Source: an uncultured Eggerthella sp. (GTDB lineage Bacteria > Actinomycetota > Coriobacteriia > Coriobacteriales > Eggerthellaceae). From it: a stretch of 23,306 nt of DNA. The notes beneath the pieces were generated by a model. The model was not told the origin of the DNA, ran no database searches, and saw only the letters and a list, made by a program, of their open reading frames with translations. Every line of letters starts with the position of its first letter. Position 1 is the first letter of the stretch. A program made the translations under genes and the position numbers. The stretch is from the NCBI GenBank assembly GCA_900542265.1, contig UQML01000029.1:1-23306 (forward strand), written 5' to 3'. Positions 1-6,704 of the stretch are shown in pieces.

Positions 1-49
1 ATCTACACCCTAGAGTTCGTCGGCAGCGTCAGATGTGTATAAGAGACAG
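1..49 (+). other. Illumina Nextera adapter remnant (not genomic)
   Basis: Bases 1-8 (ATCTACAC) are the end of the Illumina P5 oligo. Bases 9-16 (CCTAGAGT) sit exactly where the 8-nt i5 index belongs. Bases 17-30 (TCGTCGGCAGCGTC) are the Nextera Read 1 primer tail, and 31-49 (AGATGTGTATAAGAGACAG) is the 19-bp Tn5 mosaic end. The order and spacing match a Nextera library oligo without a mismatch. This is untrimmed adapter at a contig end, not a natural transposon end. Confidence 0.98.
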
Positions 50-150
50 CATGAACGTACGGGAACGATTTTGGGAGATCACGGATAAACCGATACAATA
101 GAGAACAATATTTTCTTGAAAAAGTAATTTGTAACTATAAAGGTTTATCA

Positions 151-1137
151 ATGTCTGAAGAACACAATCAACCACAAGATCAAAATCAACCTGCGGATGC
201 TAACGGAGTAAATCCAGCAGCGGAGGAACCCGCCGCGAAAACAACACCCGATCAAGCCAGCACCTACACGCATGATGGGAATGCGTATGGTGAACCGGGC
301 GTAATTCCGCCAGCTCCCGTGCCTTCTGCCCCTGTTCCACCAGCATCGCAAACTCCGGTACAACCGAATCCGGCGCAACCGCAACAATCGCAAGCTGCAT
401 CACAGCAGCAGCCTGTGCCACCAGCGCCGCAGCAATACTACGACCATAATGGCTATCCTGCTCCCGCTCCTGAGCAACAAGTGCCAGCAGATCAAGCGCC
501 TGCTCAACCGCAGCAACCCCAAGAGCCGCAAGCTGCACCTCAGCAACCGGGTCAACCTTACCCTCCTCATCAGGGGCAGCCGTATCAACAAGGTCAACCT
601 TACCAGCAGCCTGGTGCTGCTCCGTACGATCCTAACCAACAACAGCCTCAGCAAGGTTGGAATCAGCAGGGACAACCGTATCAGGGCGATCCGAATGATC
701 TTAATGATCCCAATAACCCTAATAGTCCTTACAATCCCAACAATCCCAATAGCCCGTATGCGCAAGCGCCAGGTTGCTTAAGCTTTGGTGCTGGTTCGCA
801 GGCAGGTGTTGGCTATGATCCAAACTTGAAGCTCACGACGCTTAACAAAGTCGTGTGGATTGTTATTGGCTTTGTTTGCAACTTCTTTGGTGTTTTGCTT
901 GCATGGCTTTTTGGCATGATGATGCCTGCGCAAGTCCGCTACCAGATTGTGAAATATGCCTGCATCGGCTTCTTTATTGAGTTTGCCCTACTTCTGATCT
1001 TTGGCTATTTCGGTGGAGGAGAGATGGTCGGAAGCTTCATTTCTGGCGATGGAGGGGCAAGCACCGCAGCTCCATCTGGTGGGGAATCAGCTGGCTCTGG
1101 TGGCTCTGGTGGTTCTGGCTCGAGTGCTTGGGGATAG
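151..1137 (+). CDS. Pro/Gln-rich membrane protein, function unknown
   Basis: I do not recognise a named family. The 328-aa protein has three parts. Residues 1 to about 205 are a low-complexity Pro/Gln/Ala/Asn stretch with QPYQQ-type and PNNPNSPY repeats. Residues about 230-287 hold two hydrophobic segments, about 234-256 and 268-287, separated by a short polar turn (PAQVRYQIVK). Residues 291-328 are a Gly/Ser tail. There is no signal peptide at the N-terminus, so the long disordered part is probably cytoplasmic and the protein a two-pass membrane protein. This layout resembles small actinobacterial Pro/Gln-rich DUF4190/DUF4870-like proteins, but no signature is firm. The ATG at 151 follows AAAGG at 139-143 with good spacing. 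The adapter ends about 100 bp upstream, so operon context is unknown. Several long overlapping ORFs in other frames are composition artefacts. Confidence 0.75.
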   Translation: MSEEHNQPQDQNQPADANGVNPAAEEPAAKTTPDQASTYTHDGNAYGEPGVIPPAPVPSAPVPPASQTPVQPNPAQPQQSQAASQQQPVPPAPQQYYDHNGYPAPAPEQQVPADQAPAQPQQPQEPQAAPQQPGQPYPPHQGQPYQQGQPYQQPGAAPYDPNQQQPQQGWNQQGQPYQGDPNDLNDPNNPNSPYNPNNPNSPYAQAPGCLSFGAGSQAGVGYDPNLKLTTLNKVVWIVIGFVCNFFGVLLAWLFGMMMPAQVRYQIVKYACIGFFIEFALLLIFGYFGGGEMVGSFISGDGGASTAAPSGGESAGSGGSGGSGSSAWG

Positions 1138-1185
1138 ATGTACAGCAATGTCTCGTCTTATGGTGGCGTTTTGTAGTGGCAGCGC

Positions 1186-1208
1186 ATAGCAAGAAGTATT
1201 CTTGCTAT
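1186..1208. terminator. Hairpin after the Pro/Gln-rich gene, weak terminator candidate
   Basis: ATAGCAAGAA (1186-1195) and TTCTTGCTAT (1199-1208) are a perfect 10-bp inverted repeat with a 3-nt loop, 49 bp past the stop at 1137. No U-tract follows, so it may be a transcript-end hairpin rather than a classic intrinsic terminator. A second, weaker inverted repeat lies at AACTAG 1231-1236 / CTAGTT 1255-1260 and is followed by TTAC. Confidence 0.4.
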
Positions 1209-1279
1209 AAATGTTTACGATGCCGAAAAGAACTAGAAACAAACTATCCGTAGGCTAGTTTTACATAAACAAGCATTGC

Positions 1280-1296
1280 GTGAGATTGTGTGAGAT
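1280..1296. promoter_or_regulatory. Direct repeat upstream of glnN, possible operator
   Basis: GTGAGAT occurs at 1280-1286 and again at 1290-1296, exactly one helical turn apart, 74 bp before the glnN start. A repeat on one face of the helix is a common form of regulator site. No strong -35/-10 pair can be assigned here; GATACT at about 1320-1325 is a possible -10. Confidence 0.3.
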
Positions 1297-1369
1297 ACTT
1301 ACAGTCGCCCGCATTGCTTTGATACTAAAGTAGGAGTTGCACGCCCGCGACTCAGCTAAAGGAGAACTT

Positions 1370-3460
1370 ATGTCAAACGTCTCTGAAATCTATGGAAAGA
1401 TGGTTTTTAATGACCATGTGATGAAGGAGCGCCTCCCATCTGAGACGTTCAAATCTCTGGCTAAGACTATCAAAGAAGGAAAGCCACTTGACATTGAGGT
1501 GGCAAATGTTGTTGCCCACGCCATGAAAGAGTGGGCAATCGAGAATGGGGCAACACACTACACACATTGGTTCCAGCCACTTTCGGGCATTACCTCAGAA
1601 AAGCATGATTCGTTCTTAAATCCGGTCGGAGACGGAACCGCTATCATGACCTTCTCTGGTAAAGAGCTCATCCAGGGCGAGCCCGATGCGTCATCATTTC
1701 CTTCAGGTGGTTTGCGTGCAACATTTGAAGCACGTGGTTATACGGCGTGGGATCCTACCTCATATGCATTCATTAAAGATGAGGTTCTTTGTATTCCTAC
1801 CGCATTCTGCTCTTACACGGGCGAGGCACTTGATAAAAAGACGCCTCTGCTCCGCTCTATGAATGCAATTGATGAGCAAGCGCAGCGCGTTTTGCAACAT
1901 TTTGGTGAGGGTGGCCACCGCGTTACTACAACGGTTGGTTCTGAGCAAGAGTACTTCTTGATTTCCGAGAAAGACTACGAGCAGCGTCAAGACTTAATCA
2001 TGACAGGACGCACGCTCTTTGGTGCGCCTCCTAGCAAGGGTCAAGAACTTGAAGAGCATTACTTTGGCGCTATTCGTCCTACGGTAAATGAATTCATGAA
2101 AGAACTTGACGATGAGCTCTGGAAGCTTGGCGTCTCGGCAAAGACTAAGCATAATGAGGTAGCTCCTGCTCAGCATGAGTTAGCACCCATTTTCACGAAT
2201 ACCAACCGCGCCATTGATGAGAACTTGCTGACCATGGAGAAAATGCGCCTGCTTGCTTCTCACTACGGTCTCGCTTGCCTTTTGCATGAAAAGCCGTTTG
2301 AGGGAATTAATGGTAGCGGCAAGCATAACAACTGGTCGCTTTCTTACGACAAGGTCAATCTTCTTGACCCAGGCGATAATCCCATGGAGAACTTGCGTTT
2401 CTTGGTCTTTTTGACCGGCGTTATTGAAGCGGTTGATGAGTATCAAGAACTTTTGCGTATGTCAGTTGCTTCTGCTGGTAACGACCATCGTTTGGGTGCT
2501 AATGAGGCTCCTCCTGCTATTATTTCTATTTTCTTAGGCGATGAGCTTGGGGCGATTGTTGACGCTCTTGTCTCCGATGATGAGTATCACTCTGCTGAGG
2601 CTGTGTCTATGGACTTGGGTGTTGATGTTTTGCCTCAGTTCTTAAAGGATAATACGGATCGTAACCGCACAAGCCCGTTTGCCTTTACCGGTAACAAGTT
2701 TGAGTTCCGTATGCCAGGCTCCAACGTTAATCTTTCTGACTGCAACATGATCTTGAATACCGCTATGGCTAAGTCCTTGAAGGGTTTTGCTGATGCAATG
2801 GAGGGTCTTGAGGGAGCTGAGTTTGAACGTGAAGCTATCCGCTACATCAAGAAGACCTTGAAAGATCATCAGCGCATTATCTTTAACGGTAATGGCTATG
2901 CAGAAGACTGGGAGATCGAGGCAGAAAAGCGCGGTCTTGCTAATAATCGCAATACTGCTGAAGCACTGCCTTGTTTTGTAAGCCAAAAAGCAATTGATCT
3001 TTTTGAAGAGTTCAATGTTTTGACTGAACCTGAGATTCGCGCTCGCTACGAGATTAAGCTTGAGAAATACTCCAAGCTCTTAAACATTGAAGCACGCGTT
3101 ATGATTCGCATGGCTCGTCGTACTTATTTACCGGCAATCTCTGATTACATGGCTGATCTCGCAAATAATATCTCTGCAGTTAAAGCAGTTATGCCTGATG
3201 AAGAGATGAAAGAGCATATGGCGCTCTTGAAAAAAATCACCCGTGGCGTTTCTGCAGCGGGTAAAGCAACACGAGAGCTTATGCGTTTGCATGATATGGC
3301 AGAAGCAATTGAGGATCCTCAAGAAGAGGCAAACTTCTATGCCAATGATGTCATTCCTGCAATGGAGGCATTGCGTAAAGAGATTGATGACCTCGAATGC
3401 GTTGTTGAGCGTAACTACTGGCCCGTTCCTACTTACAATGACATTCTCTTCTACGGCTAG
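1370..3460 (+). CDS. glnN: Type III glutamine synthetase
   Basis: Makes glutamine from glutamate, ammonia and ATP in the cytoplasm, the main ammonia-assimilation step. The 696-aa length is that of GSIII (about 700-730), far longer than GSI (about 450-470). GSIII-typical segments are visible: SEQEYF with Glu192/Glu194, GINGSGKHNN at 312-321 and NDHRLGANEAPP at 371-382. These hold glutamate/metal-binding acids and the substrate-loop residues. The C-terminal third is the helical GSIII extension. The frame opens upstream at TTG 1337, but ATG 1370 follows AAAGGAG (1358-1364) with 5-nt spacing and gives the usual MSNVSEIYG start, so I chose it. It is a single-gene unit with its own terminator at 3552. 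No nifA or glnB-like partner is in the window. Function is near certain; regulation is unknown. Confidence 0.97.
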   Translation: MSNVSEIYGKMVFNDHVMKERLPSETFKSLAKTIKEGKPLDIEVANVVAHAMKEWAIENGATHYTHWFQPLSGITSEKHDSFLNPVGDGTAIMTFSGKELIQGEPDASSFPSGGLRATFEARGYTAWDPTSYAFIKDEVLCIPTAFCSYTGEALDKKTPLLRSMNAIDEQAQRVLQHFGEGGHRVTTTVGSEQEYFLISEKDYEQRQDLIMTGRTLFGAPPSKGQELEEHYFGAIRPTVNEFMKELDDELWKLGVSAKTKHNEVAPAQHELAPIFTNTNRAIDENLLTMEKMRLLASHYGLACLLHEKPFEGINGSGKHNNWSLSYDKVNLLDPGDNPMENLRFLVFLTGVIEAVDEYQELLRMSVASAGNDHRLGANEAPPAIISIFLGDELGAIVDALVSDDEYHSAEAVSMDLGVDVLPQFLKDNTDRNRTSPFAFTGNKFEFRMPGSNVNLSDCNMILNTAMAKSLKGFADAMEGLEGAEFEREAIRYIKKTLKDHQRIIFNGNGYAEDWEIEAEKRGLANNRNTAEALPCFVSQKAIDLFEEFNVLTEPEIRARYEIKLEKYSKLLNIEARVMIRMARRTYLPAISDYMADLANNISAVKAVMPDEEMKEHMALLKKITRGVSAAGKATRELMRLHDMAEAIEDPQEEANFYANDVIPAMEALRKEIDDLECVVERNYWPVPTYNDILFYG

Positions 3461-3551
3461 GTCGCTGTAAGCGTACTGACGGTTGGTTGGCTGCCGACTC
3501 GCAGCTGACTAGTAGTTGTCTGACAGCCAGCTACTCGTAATTTGTTCTACT

Positions 3552-3598
3552 AAATGCAGTCTTTAAGTCCCACCAGACCTAAAGGCTGCATTTTTTTA
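3552..3598 (+). terminator. Intrinsic terminator of glnN
   Basis: A 14-bp stem (AAATGCAGTCTTTA, 3552-3565, with TAAAGGCTGCATTT, 3580-3593; one G-U pair) encloses a 14-nt loop and runs into seven T residues at 3591-3597. It lies 92 bp past the glnN stop. Confidence 0.88.
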
Positions 3599-3712
3599 TT
3601 TCGGATGGCAGGTAAGCGTGCTTTACAAGTGAGAACAATCTCCTAATGCCGTCTTCTGCTTGCCGACCCTCTTTGCTTCTTACCATTCCTTGCTTGTAGG
3701 AGCTCCTTGCTT

Positions 3713-3736
3713 GCAGGTTTTTTCAATGTACGACAC
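3713..3736 (+). repeat. 24-nt intergenic motif, copy 1
   Basis: Fits GYAGGTTTTTKC-N4-TAYGACAY as GCAGGTTTTTTC, AATG, TACGACAC. It is 20/24 identical to copy 3. Confidence 0.6.
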
Positions 3737-3773
3737 GCCTATATCAGTTTTGAACTAAGAAACGCCCGTTTTT

Positions 3774-3797
3774 GTAGGTTTTTGCAACATATGACAT
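3774..3797 (+). repeat. 24-nt intergenic motif, copy 2
   Basis: Reads GTAGGTTTTTGC, AACA, TATGACAT, in the same orientation as copy 1 and 61 bp downstream of it. It is 20/24 identical to copy 3. It is followed by TTTTG. Confidence 0.6.
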
Positions 3798-3962
3798 TTT
3801 TGTTGGCGATGCGCCAAAGAGCGCTGAGACAAGATAAAACTCAAGAAGCTTGATCATGACACTAAAGTCTTGGGTGATGACCAAATAGTGCGGACTGTAA
3901 GAATCAGAAGTACAAGAAACCCTTTCCGTACAGGAATCTATTGGTTCAAAAGAGAAGAATCT

Positions 3963-3986
3963 GTGTCATATGTCGAAAAAACCTGC
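3963..3986 (-). repeat. 24-nt intergenic motif, copy 3 (inverted)
   Basis: On the minus strand reads GCAGGTTTTTTC, GACA, TATGACAC. It lies in opposite orientation to copies 1 and 2. On the plus strand it is followed directly by AAAGGAGG, an SD-like stretch with no good start codon after it. Confidence 0.6.
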
Positions 3987-4163
3987 AAAGGAGGCTTGAG
4001 TATAAACAGTTCTCCTTGCTCAGCACTAATGAGCAAGTGCATGGACTTGCTTCTGAAAAAGCTACTCAAAAGTGCACAAATATGCCTCGTGTAAATTTGA
4101 TAGAACGCTATAGTAAAACAACGGTTGGGTAATGAAAGCGATGTAGGGAGTCGCTATTCTGTA

Positions 4164-4189
4164 TTCTATAGACAAATTTCTATAAACAA
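4164..4189 (+). repeat. Direct repeat just upstream of relQ
   Basis: TTCTATAGACAA (4164-4175) and TTCTATAAACAA (4178-4189) differ at one base and start 14 bp apart, ending 35 bp before the relQ start. It could be a promoter or operator element. Confidence 0.35.
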
Positions 4190-4224
4190 GCGTTTCTTGA
4201 TTCATGAGGAAAGGTGCACGGGCA

Positions 4225-5181
4225 ATGGCATCAAACCCCGCTATCTCGCAGCAACTTGAATTAATTACAGAGCGGTTTGAGTTTTTTGAAAAAGCCTCAT
4301 CGACTTTGTTTAAAAAATACGAGGCGGCAATTCATCAAATGGTGGCGCGCTTTGAGACGCTTGACGCTGACCTTGAATATCGTTTTAATCGCAATCCTAT
4401 CCATCATATTGAGTCGCGTCTGAAGCGTCCGCGCAGTGTGTATGAAAAGCTCGAGCGTCAGGGGTATCCGCTGACTATTGAGGCCATGGAGAAGAATATC
4501 ATGGACATCGCGGGAGTGCGCGTCATTTGCTCCTATATTGATGATGTTTATGCGCTTGAAAAGGTGCTTCTTTCGCAGGATGATCTGCAGCTTGTGCGAC
4601 GCAAGGATTATGTGGCCAATCCGAAACCTAATGGGTATCGCTCACTCCATATTATTGTGAAAATCCCTGTGTACTTTTTGGATCGCAAGCAGTATGTGCC
4701 GGTAGAAATTCAGATGCGCACGCTAGCGATGGACTTTTGGGCGAGCCTCGAACACACCATTAAGTACAAGCGCAAAGACCATCAAGATGATGTTGCTATG
4801 TACAATGAGCTCAAGAGTTGTTCTGAGATTATTGAGGATGTTGAACGACGCATGCAGGCTATGATGCATGTCATCGAGACAAGTGACGTGGAAGAGGCGG
4901 CGCGCAAACGTCGCGAGCAAATGCGTGAGCAGGCGCTTGTTACCGAGCAGATGGAACTTGAACTGGGGGCGACCTCGCAGTTTTATAAAGTAGGCGATGG
5001 GAATCACGCTGCCGCACACGTTGCCGCGGCAGCACGTGCAGCTGCGCTTCAAGCAAGCCATGAGATCGAAGAGCGTGCGCGTCAAATGGAAAATGAACTA
5101 GACCAGCAAAATACTGCATTTAAAAATGCAGTATATGATGTGGTTCCTGGAACTACCGGTGCACGTTTGCCAAAAATCTAA
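4225..5181 (+). CDS. relQ: RelQ/YjbM-type small alarmone (p)ppGpp synthetase
   Basis: Cytoplasmic GTP pyrophosphokinase: transfers pyrophosphate from ATP to GDP/GTP to make the stringent-response alarmone. Numbering from ATG 4225, the synthetase core covers about residues 15-210. It includes the RPRSVYEKL segment, DIAGVRVICSYIDDVY, the substrate-binding KPNGYRSLH (133-142) and the catalytic VEIQMRTLAMDFWASLEH with Glu161 and Gln163. There is no HD hydrolase domain and no TGS/ACT region, so it is a single-domain synthetase. The tail after about residue 210 is a charged, alanine-rich, probably coiled-coil extension; with it the protein has 318 aa, longer than RelQ of Bacillus (about 210). An in-frame ATG at 4204 exists, but AGGAAAGG at 4207-4214 serves ATG 4225, so I prefer the latter. 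It probably depletes GTP, whose supply depends on guaB at 13627. Confidence 0.93.
   Translation: MASNPAISQQLELITERFEFFEKASSTLFKKYEAAIHQMVARFETLDADLEYRFNRNPIHHIESRLKRPRSVYEKLERQGYPLTIEAMEKNIMDIAGVRVICSYIDDVYALEKVLLSQDDLQLVRRKDYVANPKPNGYRSLHIIVKIPVYFLDRKQYVPVEIQMRTLAMDFWASLEHTIKYKRKDHQDDVAMYNELKSCSEIIEDVERRMQAMMHVIETSDVEEAARKRREQMREQALVTEQMELELGATSQFYKVGDGNHAAAHVAAAARAAALQASHEIEERARQMENELDQQNTAFKNAVYDVVPGTTGARLPKI
5111..5134. other. Perfect hairpin inside the 3' end of relQ
   Basis: ATACTGCATTT (5111-5121) and AAATGCAGTAT (5124-5134) form a perfect 11-bp inverted repeat around AA, within the relQ coding sequence and 47 bp before its stop. No T-run follows. It may affect mRNA stability or may be chance. 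Confidence 0.4.
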
Positions 5182-5218
5182 CAGCCGAGCGCAACCCATC
5201 GTCCCGTTATATCTTTTG

Positions 5219-5314
5219 CCTGCTTCTTTAAGCCTTCTTTTAACCTTCTTCTAACCACTCCACCCAATTGGAGTACAATTAGCAATTGCATGAGACCCGC
5301 TCCGAGACGAGCGG
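5219..5314 (+). promoter_or_regulatory. Promoter/leader region of ilvE
   Basis: A pyrimidine-rich stretch at 5219-5256 carries three near repeats of about 12 nt (CTTCTTTAA, CTTCTTTTAA, CTTCTTCTAA). TACAAT at 5274-5279 is a possible -10 box, without a good -35. In the resulting leader, CCGCTC (5297-5302) pairs with GAGCGG (5309-5314) around a 6-nt loop. No T-box or leucine-rich leader peptide is visible. Confidence 0.35.
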
Positions 5315-5343
5315 CATAGCAAAAGTATTGGAAAGGAAGCATT

Positions 5344-6270
5344 ATGGCAGACTTACAGCCTGTTTCTTACATCTGGAAAAACGGCGAGATCATTCCTTGG
5401 GAAGACGCAACAACGCATGTTTTAACCCATGCACTTCACTACGGATCGGCTGTGTTTGAGGGCATTCGTTGCTATTATGACGAGGAGTCTGGTGACTCTG
5501 TTGTGTTCCGTCTGCAAGATCATATGGAGCGTTTGCATCGCAGCGCCAAGATGATCATGATGGATCTTCCTTATAGCGTTGATGAATTATGTCAGGCTAC
5601 TGTTGATCTTATTAAGGCAAACGACATCAAGTCGTGCTACATTCGTCCGCTTGCTTACTATGGTTACGGTCAAATGGGTGTTGATCCAACGGGCGCTCCA
5701 ACTGATGTAATCATTGCTGTTTGGCCTTGGGATGCTTACCTTGGTGAAGAGGCACTTGAGCGGGGCATTGATGTGGGAATTTCTTCTTGGCGTCAGCGTT
5801 CCTTTAATGCAATTCCGCCTGCCATCAAGTCAGCTGCATCATACTTGAACTCAATTCTTGCTAAACTTGAGGCTAAAAACCACGGTTATTCTGAGGCTAT
5901 TATGCTTAACGAGAATGGCTACGTTACTGAGGGAACGGGCGAGAACTTGTTTGTTGTGCGCAATGGTATTCTCTCAACTCCTCCTCTGTCTGATGGTTTG
6001 CTTGAGGGTGTTACCCGTGATTCGGTGTTGACCATTGCTTGTGATTTGGACATTCCAGCACTCGAGGAGAGCTTGACCCGTGCTGACTTGTATATTGCAG
6101 ACGAGGCTTTCATGACCGGTTCAGCTGCAGAGCTTACCCCTGTTCATTCTATTGATGACCGTGTGGTTGGTGATCGTGGTCCTATCACGACGCAGCTCCA
6201 GAAGCGCTACTTTGATGTGGCCTATGGTCGTGTACCTGAGTATGAAGAGTGGATTACGCGCATTAAATAA
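5344..6270 (+). CDS. ilvE: Branched-chain amino acid aminotransferase
   Basis: PLP enzyme of fold-type IV that interconverts Leu/Ile/Val with their 2-oxo acids using glutamate/2-oxoglutarate. It is the last step of branched-chain synthesis and the first of degradation. The 308-aa length is normal for IlvE. Visible marks are HALHYGSAVFEGIRCY near the N-terminus, the likely PLP-binding Lys162 in IPPAIKSAASYLNS, NGYVTEGTGENLF, and EAFMTGSAAELTPV near the C-terminus. The ATG at 5344 follows GGAAAGGAAG at 5330-5339. It has its own leader and an intrinsic terminator, so it is probably monocistronic. Other biosynthesis genes (ilvBCD, leu) are not in the window, so whether it acts in synthesis or catabolism cannot be told. 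D-amino-acid transaminase is a related alternative, but the FEGIR motif favours IlvE. Confidence 0.95.
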   Translation: MADLQPVSYIWKNGEIIPWEDATTHVLTHALHYGSAVFEGIRCYYDEESGDSVVFRLQDHMERLHRSAKMIMMDLPYSVDELCQATVDLIKANDIKSCYIRPLAYYGYGQMGVDPTGAPTDVIIAVWPWDAYLGEEALERGIDVGISSWRQRSFNAIPPAIKSAASYLNSILAKLEAKNHGYSEAIMLNENGYVTEGTGENLFVVRNGILSTPPLSDGLLEGVTRDSVLTIACDLDIPALEESLTRADLYIADEAFMTGSAAELTPVHSIDDRVVGDRGPITTQLQKRYFDVAYGRVPEYEEWITRIK

Positions 6271-6317
6271 GCGTGCGATGTGAGCATGATGCTTATGCTG
6301 CATGCATGAGATATATG

Positions 6318-6354
6318 AGAGCCTTAACCGTTTGTTGGTTGAGGCTCTTTTCTT
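6318..6354 (+). terminator. Intrinsic terminator of ilvE
   Basis: A 12-bp stem (AGAGCCTTAACC, 6318-6329, with GGTTGAGGCTCT, 6337-6348; one G-U pair) and loop GTTTGTT, followed by TTTCTT. It lies 47 bp past the ilvE stop. Confidence 0.88.
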
Positions 6355-6367
6355 AAACCGCGAGAAG

Positions 6368-6385
6368 CTCCGCGGGTGAGCGGAG
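6368..6385 (+). other. GC-rich hairpin in the yerC leader
   Basis: CTCCGC (6368-6373) and GCGGAG (6380-6385) form a 6-bp stem around GGGTGA, ending one base before the AGGAG ribosome site at 6387-6391 of the next gene. It could modulate translation initiation, or simply insulate the start after the ilvE terminator. Confidence 0.35.
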
Positions 6386-6395
6386 TAGGAGAGAT

Positions 6396-6698
6396 ATGAG
6401 CGATATTCGAACCCCTGAAGTGGATGCGTTACTAGAGGTATTTGCTCACGTAACCAATCCTGATGACATTTTCAAATTGTTTGAGGATTTGCTTACGGTG
6501 CGTGAGATCAAAGACACTTCGCAGCGTTTGGACGTGGCACGCATGCTGAAGGCAGGAAAATCATATACCGCCATCGAGCAGAAAACGGGCGCATCGGCAA
6601 CGACTATCGCGCGCGTGTCGAAAGCGCTCAACTATGGCGCGGGTGGGTATGCCGTGGCGTTTGAAGCGCTTGATGAAGCGCTTGAGGGTCAGGAGTAG
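6396..6698 (+). CDS. YerC/YecD-type TrpR-superfamily DNA-binding protein
   Basis: A 100-aa all-helical protein of the TrpR superfamily as seen in the Bacillus YerC group. The N-terminal part (VDALLEVFAHVTNPDDIFKL, then FEDLLTVREI) is the usual dimerisation helices. DTSQRLDVARMLKAGKSYTAIEQKTGASATTIARVSKAL is helix-turn-helix of the TrpR/YerC type, with GASATTIARVSKAL as recognition helix. AGGAG at 6387-6391 precedes ATG 6396 by 4 nt. It is the first gene of an operon: the EIIC gene starts 6 bp after its stop, its ribosome site lying inside yerC. The family's ligand is unknown to me; tryptophan binding cannot be assumed. It may regulate its own operon, which is inference. Confidence 0.88.
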   Translation: MSDIRTPEVDALLEVFAHVTNPDDIFKLFEDLLTVREIKDTSQRLDVARMLKAGKSYTAIEQKTGASATTIARVSKALNYGAGGYAVAFEALDEALEGQE

Positions 6699-6704
6699 TA
6701 ACGC

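Larger units (their letters stand above)
3461..4224. other. Long intergenic region between glnN and relQ
   Basis: About 760 bp with no convincing gene. It holds the glnN terminator, three copies of a 24-nt motif (3713-3736, 3774-3797 and inverted 3963-3986) and a direct repeat just before relQ. The open frames at 3870-4094 and 3941-4132 start with weak or badly spaced signals and have no recognisable protein features. The relQ promoter should be here, but I could not place it with confidence. Confidence 0.6.

Noticed and set aside
31..49. Tn5 mosaic end as sign of a natural transposon
   Set aside because: It is flanked on the left by Illumina index and primer sequence in the exact library order and has no transposase gene beside it.
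200..781. Long ORFs on both strands overlapping the Pro/Gln-rich gene
   Set aside because: They follow from the repetitive composition of the real gene; their peptides (Arg/Leu-rich) have no ribosome site or family features.
3870..4132. Small ORFs in the glnN-relQ spacer (74 and 63 codons), and AAAGGAGG at 3987-3994
   Set aside because: The first begins at TTG without a ribosome site. The strong SD-like stretch is followed after one base by a TTG, too close to be used. No hydrophobic or conserved pattern is seen, and the motif copies run through them.
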